Shown piece after piece: positions 1 to 7,104 of a stretch of 43,941 bases of DNA (positions within the stretch are counted from its first letter, which is position 1; every line of letters begins with the position of its first letter). Under the pieces are notes generated by a model, which saw only the letters and a program-made list of their open reading frames with translations, made no database searches and had not been told where the DNA came from. The stretch is from a virus. Position numbers and translations under genes: made by a program. The DNA is taken from the IMG/VR virus record IMGVR_UViG_3300031746_003924, positions 1 to 43,941 of that record; one strand, given 5' to 3'.

Positions 1-2
1 AC

Positions 3-1103
3 ATCGTCATCAGCGCCATTGAGGACTTCTACTTCATCTCTCGGGTGATCGATGAGTACACGATCCCAACGGACAACACTATTCCAAGACCCGATTATAC
101 TTTGATCCCATTCACTAAGCAGATGGCGATGGAAGTCCCGTATGCAATGACTCTTAATATCGACCCTGAAATTATTTTGGTCGCAAGCCGGGAAGGCCAG
201 CATGAACTTGGCTTTGACGCCTATATAAGCATTGACAATGGAGTCTCATATTCTCTCTTATCAAATAATGTGGGCAACCTTGTCTCGTTTGGGCAGGTAA
301 CAGATTTCGCTTATCCCAAGACTTATACGATCGACGATGCTGAAACGGGGTTCATCGTAGAATTTAGAAACGCTGCGGATGCCGCTCTTGTGGAGACGAC
401 GACGTGGGTAAACACAATCGCAGGGATCGAGCATATTGCTTTACTCGGGAATGAGATTATTTTCTTTAAGACGATTACACCCGTGTCTGGGTTGAAGTAT
501 AGGATCACGAACATCGTTCGAGGAAGAATGGATACGGTGAAAGCAGACCATGCAATAGGAACGAACTTTTATATGTTGAGCAGAGATTTAATGTTTCTAT
601 CCCATGAGGAGATCGTGGCAGGTGTGAACAGGGACTTCGAGCTCGTTCCCTATAATGCGCGGAAGCGAGGAGATATATCGCTCGCCGATCCAATTGATCT
701 TGACATCGTCGGCAGGTGGCAAACGCCATATATCCCGGGCAATTTTAACGCGAATGGAGGAAACTTTGCCGCAAGATATGACGAGGACATAGTCCTCACC
801 TGGTCTCCTCGTTACAGAGGAAAAGGAGCGGGGATCGGGATTCCAGGCGTCGTCACCTCCGAATCGGATAGAGAAGGTTTATTTAAAATTGAAATTTGGG
901 TGAGTGGGATCAAGGTCGATACGGTCAACGCCATCGACGCGGCTTCATGGACTTATACCGAGGCGATGAACCTCTTTGATAACGGCTCGCTTGCCGAAGA
1001 GGTCTTGTTTAAGATTTCAAACTATCGAACGGAGAATGGCGTCCTATATGAATCCGCTCAGGCGGAGGTCGTTTGCAAAAGGAACTATGTCCCATCATCG
1101 TAA
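3..1103 (+). CDS. Phage tail-tip protein, C-terminal part (partial)
   Basis: The frame is open to the left edge of the window, so this is the 3' end of a larger gene. A GTG at 45 lies in frame but is probably not the real start, because codons upstream of it also read as protein. The segment with residues NIVRGRMDT followed by a short gap and HAIGTNFYML is typical of the C-terminal part of large tail-tip or host-specificity proteins of siphoviruses and gene transfer agents (Rcc01698-like). The last ~120 residues look like a beta-sandwich. Tail-fibre and lysis genes follow immediately. The family call is by motif appearance only. Confidence 0.7.
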   Translation: MVISAIEDFYFISRVIDEYTIPTDNTIPRPDYTLIPFTKQMAMEVPYAMTLNIDPEIILVASREGQHELGFDAYISIDNGVSYSLLSNNVGNLVSFGQVTDFAYPKTYTIDDAETGFIVEFRNAADAALVETTTWVNTIAGIEHIALLGNEIIFFKTITPVSGLKYRITNIVRGRMDTVKADHAIGTNFYMLSRDLMFLSHEEIVAGVNRDFELVPYNARKRGDISLADPIDLDIVGRWQTPYIPGNFNANGGNFAARYDEDIVLTWSPRYRGKGAGIGIPGVVTSESDREGLFKIEIWVSGIKVDTVNAIDAASWTYTEAMNLFDNGSLAEEVLFKISNYRTENGVLYESAQAEVVCKRNYVPSS

Positions 1104-1118
1104 AATCGGAGGAGCAAG

Positions 1119-2240
1119 ATGACCACAGAAAAATATGATCTTCACACAATCGACTACAGCGTTCAAGGTTGGGACGCGATTATGGCCGCAGACATGGAGA
1201 AGATTGACGACATGATCCCGACCCGAATCGGGGGGACGCTTGGAGAAACGGTGACGGCGCATCAGCCTCTCTACCTTAAAGCAGCAGATAGCAAATGGTA
1301 TAAGGCGCAGGCCAATGGAGCAAAACAGCCGTGCCAAGGTTTGGCAGTTGAGGGTGGAGATGCTTCTGATGAGATCCGAATTCATCGAATGGGAGAAATC
1401 ATCAATGCTGGATGGGCGTGGGCCACGGTTGGTGGTGCAATATATCTCGATCCATCAACTGTAGGAGCATTGACCCAGACCCCGCCCAGTGCAAATATTC
1501 AGGTCATCGGGTATGCTTTATCAGCGACCAAGATGCTGGTGATGATTGAAGCGGTGGGAGTTTTTGCAGGTCTTGCCGTTGACAATAAATTTACGGGGCA
1601 TCAGACTTTTCAAGGTCGTGTAAATGTTGCCGTTTCAGTCGGCGGCACGGTAGATGCGATCACCGCCGTGTTCTCTCCGACCTTTACAGCCCTTGTCGAT
1701 AAGATGGAAGTGATAATTAGGGCAGCTGGAGCTAATACAATTACAACGCCGACTTTTGCACCGGATGGACTTACCGCAAAAATAATCGTCAAGGAAAATC
1801 TTGCTGCACTTGCTGCGGGTGATATTGTGGGAGCAGGTCATGAGTTACATCTAATTTATAATGCTACGGCTGACAAATGGATATTATTTAATCCAAAAGG
1901 AGTAGCAGATGGTGGGTCAAATATTATCAGCCGAGGTGGAACGGTTCTCTCTCCATCCGGTGCGATTAACGTGATTGTTTGGCGAGCACCATTCGCTTGC
2001 ACTGTAACAAATGTTAGGGGCTATCGGGTGGGCGGAACTGGTGCGACAATAAATGCGAGATTGAATGGCGCCAGTAATCATTTGGCGGCTGCGCTGTCTC
2101 TCACCAGCGCTGATACATGGATGGATGGCGGGGCGGTGCAAAATACTGCCTACGTGGCAGGTGATAAGCTGGAGATTATGATTGTCACGGTCGCTGGTTC
2201 TCCAACTCAAGTTGCCGTGCAAGTTGATTTTACAGTATAA
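1119..2240 (+). CDS. Tail-fibre or virion surface protein
   Basis: A 373-residue protein whose ATG sits 15 bases after the tail-tip stop and behind a GGAGGAG ribosome site. Residues ~40-150 (GETVTAHQPLYLK through QVIGYALSATKMLVMIE) have the repeating beta-strand pattern seen in phage head- or tail-fibre adaptor proteins. The C-terminal half is Thr-, Ala- and Gly-rich, also beta-like, and may bind a receptor. Its place between tail tip and adhesin supports a distal tail role. I cannot assign a precise family. Confidence 0.6.
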   Translation: MTTEKYDLHTIDYSVQGWDAIMAADMEKIDDMIPTRIGGTLGETVTAHQPLYLKAADSKWYKAQANGAKQPCQGLAVEGGDASDEIRIHRMGEIINAGWAWATVGGAIYLDPSTVGALTQTPPSANIQVIGYALSATKMLVMIEAVGVFAGLAVDNKFTGHQTFQGRVNVAVSVGGTVDAITAVFSPTFTALVDKMEVIIRAAGANTITTPTFAPDGLTAKIIVKENLAALAAGDIVGAGHELHLIYNATADKWILFNPKGVADGGSNIISRGGTVLSPSGAINVIVWRAPFACTVTNVRGYRVGGTGATINARLNGASNHLAAALSLTSADTWMDGGAVQNTAYVAGDKLEIMIVTVAGSPTQVAVQVDFTV

Positions 2241-2249
2241 GGAGAACTT

Positions 2250-3809
2250 ATGGCTTGGTTAACTGGTTGGACATATCGTAAATCTATTACATTAAGTAGG
2301 GCGTCAGGTATTCTTACTAACAATAGGATGAAACTCTTAGTTGGTGAAAGTGCAGGAGCAACGGGTGAAGATGTTGATTGTAATAGCCACGTTCAGACTG
2401 ACTTTGATGACCTTCGTTTCACCACTTCTGATGGACAAACCCTCCTTGATTATTGGATTGAGTCTCTAACTGGAACCACACCAAACCAACTTGCTACTGT
2501 TTGGGTAGAATTTGATTCGATTGGAACGGGAGCGACAACCTTCTATATGTATTATGGAAGGGCTGACGCTCCTGCGGTTAGTAATAGACCAAATACATTT
2601 GGGAAGCTTTTTAACGATTTTGCCAGCGACACAATAGGAAATGACCCAGTTGGGTTTACAGACCTTGATAGTTGTTGGTCTGTTCAAGACGATGGTGGGA
2701 ATGTCTTAAAAAATACTGCACATGCGGATGGCAATATTCGATGGGATGTTCCCCCACTGAAAGATAATTTCATTTTAAGATTTAAGTTCAAATTTGTATC
2801 TGGCACTTACAACCGTTGGCACGTTCGATTGAGAAGTGACGGAACCAACAATCTGATTGCGATTGGTTGTATTTACTCCAACGACTTTATTGACATATAT
2901 GAAAAGGTTGGTGGGACATGGTATAGAAGGGCTTATAGTGCATATACTTATGGAACGAGTTTTCATAATGTTGATATAGCTCTCCAGGATGGAAGCATTG
3001 CAGTTAGGATAGGAACCACCGAAATAAAATATAACACTTTAAGTATTCTTTCAGGAACCGTTAGGCCGATATTTGACGCCAATTCTAATGCTATTGTTGA
3101 GTACGATGACATCTGTTTCGTCTCTGCTGACAATGCCCTTGATACGATTGCGGATGATAATTTTAATGATAATAGCCTTGGTGCACAATGGACTATTAGT
3201 TACGGCTCGGTCACTGGCACGCTATTTGAGGAGGTTGGTGCTGAATTAAAATACAGTGGAACGCCAAGCGCTACAGGTTATGTTTATATTACCACTCCAT
3301 ATACCAGTAAGAGGTATGGTTGGCTACAAACCATTAAATTCAAGACGCCAACGGGTGCTTTAGGGGTAAACAAGGAAGTTCTTTTTAGGATGGAAGCTGA
3401 TTCAATTAATTTTATTGAAATATCATGCCAGGCAGATGGGTATAGAGTAGAAAAAGTAGAGAATAATGGGCAACCCTCTGGAAGTGTGGTTGGCCCTGTT
3501 GCATTATTTGGAAATGAAGCCACTGTATTTCATACATTAAAATTATTATGGGATGAGTTCGATAAAAAGGTATATGGTTGGGTGGATAACGTTTATATAG
3601 GAAGATTGGTTGCAACGACGACAACGTTTCCTGACCAGCAGAGATTTATTCTGCACTTAAACAATACAATAAGTTCTGCGATTGATAGGAGATTTGATGA
3701 TTTTGTTATCCGTAGTTGGAGAGATGGTGAACCAGCCTGGGGAAGTTGGGGGGGTGAGGAAGATGAGACACCACCATCGGGAGTAAGTTTTGTAGCGTGG
3801 ATAGATTGA
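2250..3809 (+). CDS. DUF2341-type adhesin / lectin-like tail protein
   Basis: A 519-residue protein. The N-terminal ~110 residues (WLTGWTYRKSITL, then a DDLRFTTSDG segment and FYMYYGRADAP) match the DUF2341 pattern found in secreted and virion carbohydrate-binding proteins. Two concanavalin-like beta-sandwich regions (about 120-290 and 295-500) seem to follow, each beginning with a phrase like DNFNDNSLG or FNDFASDTIG. It probably contacts the host surface. The gene is AT-richer than its neighbours, and the stretch 2221-3820 has no GATC site, unlike most of the window, which suggests recent acquisition. Confidence 0.65.
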   Translation: MAWLTGWTYRKSITLSRASGILTNNRMKLLVGESAGATGEDVDCNSHVQTDFDDLRFTTSDGQTLLDYWIESLTGTTPNQLATVWVEFDSIGTGATTFYMYYGRADAPAVSNRPNTFGKLFNDFASDTIGNDPVGFTDLDSCWSVQDDGGNVLKNTAHADGNIRWDVPPLKDNFILRFKFKFVSGTYNRWHVRLRSDGTNNLIAIGCIYSNDFIDIYEKVGGTWYRRAYSAYTYGTSFHNVDIALQDGSIAVRIGTTEIKYNTLSILSGTVRPIFDANSNAIVEYDDICFVSADNALDTIADDNFNDNSLGAQWTISYGSVTGTLFEEVGAELKYSGTPSATGYVYITTPYTSKRYGWLQTIKFKTPTGALGVNKEVLFRMEADSINFIEISCQADGYRVEKVENNGQPSGSVVGPVALFGNEATVFHTLKLLWDEFDKKVYGWVDNVYIGRLVATTTTFPDQQRFILHLNNTISSAIDRRFDDFVIRSWRDGEPAWGSWGGEEDETPPSGVSFVAWID

Positions 3810-3822
3810 AAGAAGGTTTATC

Positions 3823-4179
3823 ATGGGAAACATGAGCATGGAACATCCAGGAGTTTACGTTAATATTGTAATTGCCGTTGGTGGGGCGGTTTGGGTATTG
3901 GTTACAGCATTAATTGTTTATATCTGGAGAAGTTCGTCAAGATCCAATGATGAATCCCACGCAGCATTGGAGAAACGCGTTACAGAGTTGGAATTGGCTA
4001 AAAGTTTGGCCTTGGATAAGTTACTTCTCAATCCGGTCTTGACCATACCTGTCCATGCTGTTTTTTGTGGTGAGGTATGGGATCGCTTTACTGAACGAGT
4101 AGCGTTGATGGAAGAGAACATTGGGCTGAAAATCGAGAAGGCTGTCTTAGAATCTGCAAGGAACGGGAGAGGTCTGTGA
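3823..4179 (+). CDS. Membrane-anchored coiled-coil protein of the lysis cassette
   Basis: 118 residues. One hydrophobic helix (about 12-34, VNIVIAVGGAVWVLVTALIV) is followed by a charged helical region with heptad character (about 45-110). It sits at the head of the lysis cassette. An in-frame ATG four codons in (MSMEHP) is a possible alternative start. It could be a holin accessory or antiholin-like protein, but no family is recognisable. Confidence 0.6.
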   Translation: MGNMSMEHPGVYVNIVIAVGGAVWVLVTALIVYIWRSSSRSNDESHAALEKRVTELELAKSLALDKLLLNPVLTIPVHAVFCGEVWDRFTERVALMEENIGLKIEKAVLESARNGRGL

Positions 4180-4328
4180 TCATAGGATTAGCTATAGGGA
4201 TAGGGGCGAGGCTGTTAGTAAGGTATTTACAAGTTTAGGAGGTAGGATAAAGAGGCTTGAGTGGAAGTTGGATGGTCACTTAGAAAAACTCCCACACAAG
4301 AACAACCCTGAACCTAAAAAATAAGACC
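4176..4328 (+). other. Short region with two possible small ORFs
   Basis: Between two real genes lie 150 bases with weak coding signals. A GTG at 4176 overlaps the previous stop and opens a 20-residue hydrophobic peptide ending at 4238. In another frame, codons ending with the stop at 4321-4323 read as a charged peptide containing the segment IKRLEWKLDGHLEKLP. It lies behind an AGGAGG at 4237-4242, but its only nearby start would be an ATA at 4247. One or both may be translated; I cannot decide. Confidence 0.3.
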
Positions 4329-4505
4329 ATGGAAAATGATAAAGCTGACTTCATCAATAAGTTTTTACAGATCGAGCAATGGGCATATAGGGGAAGGCAC
4401 CTCGTCGAAATAATGGATAGGGATAAGATGAAGTTCGTTTGCAAAAGAATTCGGTATGATCTTGAAGAATTGGAAGAAGTACTGGGGAAGGAGGTAAAGA
4501 AATGA
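4329..4505 (+). CDS. Small hypothetical protein (58 aa)
   Basis: ATG at 4329, stop TGA at 4503, giving a 58-residue, highly charged, probably helical protein beginning MENDKADFINKF. The stop overlaps the start of the putative holin in an ATGA arrangement, so the two are probably translationally coupled. Its end supplies the GGAGGTAAAG ribosome site of the holin. No family recognised. Confidence 0.6.
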   Translation: MENDKADFINKFLQIEQWAYRGRHLVEIMDRDKMKFVCKRIRYDLEELEEVLGKEVKK

Positions 4506-4831
4506 AGTTAAAAAGCATCGCACCAATCAGGGCAGTTCTTACCGCGAAATGGTTGTTCGTATTTCTTGTCTTGCTTTTTCTCTTCTTTAAGTTTGTGGCC
4601 GTTCCGAACAGCATCGGACAGCTTGGCCTATGGAAACTTATGCTTGGGGTTGCCGCTGCTATCACTGGATACATAACGAGCAAGGCACTTCATCCTGAGA
4701 TGAGCTTATCTAAACTGCTTGCGGAGGACAGAGCAAATGAGTTTCCGGACTCGATCAAGCTTTTGGGCATCCTTATCTATCGCGGCGCTATTATGTCTGC
4801 TTTTATTATTGGCGTCTTGCTCGGTGTCTAA
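4502..4831 (+). CDS. Putative holin (2-3 transmembrane segments)
   Basis: 109 residues with three hydrophobic segments (about 18-35, 44-61 and 88-108) and basic residues near the start. The size, topology and place directly before a cell-wall hydrolase fit a holin of the 2/3-transmembrane type. The start is ATG 4502, behind GGAGGTAAAGA. The last 95 bases overlap the start of the lytic transglycosylase in another frame. The holin call rests on topology and context. Confidence 0.6.
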   Translation: MKLKSIAPIRAVLTAKWLFVFLVLLFLFFKFVAVPNSIGQLGLWKLMLGVAAAITGYITSKALHPEMSLSKLLAEDRANEFPDSIKLLGILIYRGAIMSAFIIGVLLGV

Positions 4832-5423
4832 AGCAAAAGCGACTGATAGCACATCAGTAAAAGAAACCGACGTTCGTGATCCCAGAATCCCGTCGCTGGC
4901 CTATGGGTTGAAGCGAGCGGTTCGGGCAGAGGTAAATTACTACTGGGGGCTTGAGCAAAAAGGTACGGTCTTTTATTCTCAAATCCATCAAGAATCTTCT
5001 TGGAATCCTGATGCTCAAAGTAAATACGCCTCTGGCCTTGCTCAGTTTACACCTGATACAGCTAAGTGGATTTCAAAGTTGTATCCAGCAGACTTGGGTG
5101 AGAACAATCCTCTTGACGCTCGATGGGCGATCAGAGCCTGTGTAAAGTATGATCGTTGGATATATGATAAGTTATCAGAGGTTTATCAGGAACGCCAACG
5201 GTGGGCTATGACTTTGAGTTCATATAATGGTGGTAAGGGATGGCTTGATCGAGATCGCAAGTTATGTTTTGATGCTCCTTGTTGTTGTGATCAGATGAAG
5301 TGGTTTGAAAATGTTGAGATGTTTTCTGATAGGGCAACGTGGGCTATCAAAGAAAATAGAGATTACGTTGTAAAGATTTTAGACCGATGGTCTCCCATGT
5401 ATGAAAAAGCAGGTTTCATTTAA
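4737..5423 (+). CDS. Lipoprotein-type lytic transglycosylase (endolysin)
   Basis: From ATG 4737 (ribosome site GCGGAGGA at 4721-4728) this encodes 228 residues; a TTG at 4719 would add six. Residues 1-28 form a lipoprotein signal with a hydrophobic core and the lipobox LASC, so Cys28 would be lipidated. Residues ~75-115 form a soluble lytic transglycosylase (SLT) domain: catalytic Glu86 in QESSWNP, then SGLAQFTPDTAKW. Later come SSYNGG (shared with the family) and several Cys. It should cleave peptidoglycan glycan strands at the end of infection. A lipid-anchored SLT in a phage lysis cassette is unusual. Confidence 0.82.
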   Translation: MSFRTRSSFWASLSIAALLCLLLLLASCSVSKAKATDSTSVKETDVRDPRIPSLAYGLKRAVRAEVNYYWGLEQKGTVFYSQIHQESSWNPDAQSKYASGLAQFTPDTAKWISKLYPADLGENNPLDARWAIRACVKYDRWIYDKLSEVYQERQRWAMTLSSYNGGKGWLDRDRKLCFDAPCCCDQMKWFENVEMFSDRATWAIKENRDYVVKILDRWSPMYEKAGFI

Positions 5424-5504
5424 ATGAAGGCAAAGATATTGATGTTGGTTGTTTCTTTCGGGATTTTGTTAGCTGTTTTAATAATCCTTTTTAAGGGGAG
5501 GTGA
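5424..5504 (+). CDS. Tiny membrane peptide (26 aa)
   Basis: ATG 5424 immediately follows the transglycosylase stop (TAA then ATG). The peptide is nearly all one hydrophobic helix (MLVVSFGILLAVLIILF) ending in basic residues. Its place in the lysis cassette suggests an accessory holin or antiholin peptide. Too short for family recognition. Confidence 0.45.
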   Translation: MKAKILMLVVSFGILLAVLIILFKGR

Positions 5505-5509
5505 TTGAA

Positions 5510-5608
5510 ATGGGGTGGTATTTATTGGTACTTGGAATTGGTTTCGTGGCTGGTATTATTTTAGAGGGGAGGATCGCAACTGGAAAGTGGTTCGTGTTTA
5601 AAAATTAA
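5510..5608 (+). CDS. Tiny membrane peptide (32 aa)
   Basis: ATG 5510 lies 7-8 bases behind a GGGGAGG ribosome site contained in the end of the previous small ORF. It has one hydrophobic segment (YLLVLGIGFVAGIIL) followed by a short basic tail ending KWFVFKN. An in-frame GTG at 5501 is less well placed. Probably a lysis-associated membrane peptide. Confidence 0.45.
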   Translation: MGWYLLVLGIGFVAGIILEGRIATGKWFVFKN

Positions 5609-5624
5609 GGTTGGAGGAAGCACC

Positions 5625-6023
5625 GTGATTAAAAAGATACCTTGGTGGGGGTGGGTTGGAGCAATCGTCGCCATTCTTCTGTTGTGGCAGTCTCTCTCTG
5701 GGTGGGCTTACTCCCGGAAACTTTATGGCATGGCGCTCGACAATCTTCGAAAAGATGAGTCGCGGGTCATCAGAGATAAGGACGAGTGGATCAAGGTGTG
5801 CGAATCAGCGATCCTCGACCTAAAAAAAGAGGTCGATAAGATTGGGAGAGAGAAGGCCCGCGTTCAACTGGAGGCCAATCAATCGGCCGTTGAGGTGGCG
5901 CGGTTGAAGGGGAGGATAAATGAGTTGCAAGAAATGCTTAAGCGCATTGTTATTAGCAATGATCCTGACGTCGTTATTAATGATCTCAAGCGGTATGGCC
6001 TCCGCTCAATTCGTCGTCGATGA
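5625..6023 (+). CDS. Inner-membrane spanin-like protein (Rz-like)
   Basis: 132 residues starting at GTG 5625 behind GGAGGAAGCACC. An N-terminal transmembrane segment (about 8-27) is followed by a long charged coiled coil (about 45-115), the topology of i-spanins that bridge inner and outer membranes in Gram-negative lysis. The following gene starts inside it in another frame with a 104-base overlap, as is common for spanin pairs. No sequence-level family match is claimed. Confidence 0.65.
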   Translation: MIKKIPWWGWVGAIVAILLLWQSLSGWAYSRKLYGMALDNLRKDESRVIRDKDEWIKVCESAILDLKKEVDKIGREKARVQLEANQSAVEVARLKGRINELQEMLKRIVISNDPDVVINDLKRYGLRSIRRR

Positions 6024-6366
6024 CTTCGCAGATCTTCAGGAAATAGACCGATGTTTTCAGGAGCGGGAGATTCTCCAGAAACTTACCGCCGAGCAAGTGA
6101 GGACGATCTCCGAACTCGAGAGATCTTTGGCTCTTGAAAAGCGGTCTAATGAATTGAGCCAGCGAGAGCTTGAGCTAAAAGATAAGATGCTCGCGATCAA
6201 GGACCAGGAGATTGCGGCTGTCAATCGAAGCTTTGGTCAGATGAAGGAGGTTGCGGATCGAGCAATTAAATTGGCGGAGACCGTTAAACCTAAATCGAAC
6301 TGGGAGTTATTAGGCGCATTTGGGTTAGTCGCCATCATCATAACCGTGATTGCATCAGCTTTTTAA
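5920..6366 (+). CDS. Spanin-partner-like exported coiled-coil protein
   Basis: 148 residues from ATG 5920, behind GGGGAGG at 5909-5915 and embedded in the end of the i-spanin-like gene. Residues 1-29 look like a signal peptide with a possible cleavage site after SGMASA. A long coiled coil (about 45-120) and a C-terminal hydrophobic helix (about 128-147) follow. Unlike classical o-spanins it has no lipobox Cys after the hydrophobic core. It may be a second inner-membrane partner or a new spanin topology. It is the last rightward gene before the leftward block. Confidence 0.6.
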   Translation: MSCKKCLSALLLAMILTSLLMISSGMASAQFVVDDFADLQEIDRCFQEREILQKLTAEQVRTISELERSLALEKRSNELSQRELELKDKMLAIKDQEIAAVNRSFGQMKEVADRAIKLAETVKPKSNWELLGAFGLVAIIITVIASAF

Positions 6367-6378
6367 GTAGGGAGTGGA

Positions 6379-6678
6379 TCAAGGCCCATTCTTTTTTTCT
6401 AATTTCTCAGTAATTTTACCCATTTTCTTTTGCTTGATCCCAAGTCTTGCTTCAAGATCGGCTACCCGATCTCTTGCGCTTATATACTTTGCCATAATTT
6501 TAGCAACTTGTTCTTCGTGCAGGTCATTAACTTGAATATATCTTCCCCCATACCCAAGTCCGGTGAAAATAAATGCTGTGACGATAAACACGATAAAACA
6601 AGCCTTGATTTTTTTATTGCGAATATGCTCTCTTTGCCCAGGGATAGAATATCTTTCAAACCAAGAATCATTTTCCAT
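6379..6678 (-). CDS. Small membrane protein with coiled coil
   Basis: 99 residues, ATG 6678 behind AAAAGGAG. A cytoplasmic basic N-terminus precedes one transmembrane segment (about 27-46) and a charged coiled coil (about 52-96). It is the most promoter-distal gene of the leftward block and converges on the lysis cassette with only 12 bases between the stops; I see no hairpin terminator there. Function unknown. Confidence 0.6.
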   Translation of the reverse strand: MENDSWFERYSIPGQREHIRNKKIKACFIVFIVTAFIFTGLGYGGRYIQVNDLHEEQVAKIMAKYISARDRVADLEARLGIKQKKMGKITEKLEKKNGP

Positions 6679-6696
6679 GACATTCTCCTTTTATCT

Positions 6697-7104
6697 CTAG
6701 GAAATAATTTTTTTAAACTCCGACCAATCAATTGAATTGTCCCATACTTTATTTGCTTCAGAAAACATTCCCAATTTAATTATTTTTCCGATGAGATGGA
6801 CTCGCCGCCATGAGAAAAGCAGGTAGGTCCGTTCAACCCTAATCAATAGCCAACAGTGTTCACCTTTGTGGCCACGGTTCTGGAGCCACATCCGCTGCTG
6901 GTCGGTAAATCCCGGAACCTTAACAATTGTCACTGGGTTCTTCGGCCAGGAATAAAGTGCTTTTAATTCAATCCAACCGTTCACGTTATTTATCCCGTAG
7001 GAAATATCGGGCACTCCAGCCGAAAGTCGATCTTCATGCCTTGTAACATCCCATGATCCCTTCATCCCATTTCTTAGGTAAAACCACAACGATCGCTCCG
7101 CCAT
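6697..7104 (-). CDS. PD-(D/E)XK nuclease-like protein (VRR-NUC-like)
   Basis: 135 residues from ATG 7104, which overlaps the polymerase stop (TAATG) behind a GGGGGGAG ribosome site; an upstream in-frame start would add six residues. The signature is AGVPDISYG, a short hairpin, then WIELK, and a downstream Gln in GFTDQQRMWL. This matches the order D ... E-x-K ... Q of VRR-NUC and Holliday-resolvase-like nucleases. Tight coupling to the DNA polymerase suggests a role in processing branched replication DNA or in host DNA degradation. Confidence 0.65.
   Translation of the reverse strand: MAERSLWFYLRNGMKGSWDVTRHEDRLSAGVPDISYGINNVNGWIELKALYSWPKNPVTIVKVPGFTDQQRMWLQNRGHKGEHCWLLIRVERTYLLFSWRRVHLIGKIIKLGMFSEANKVWDNSIDWSEFKKIIS

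Noticed and set aside
505-729. Minus-strand ORFs inside the tail genes
   Set aside because: They are antisense to a well-supported structural gene and have no ribosome sites or recognisable domains.
6366-6379. Terminator between converging genes
   Set aside because: Only 12 bases separate the stops and I see no stem-loop there; the T-run nearby belongs to the coding end of the leftward gene.
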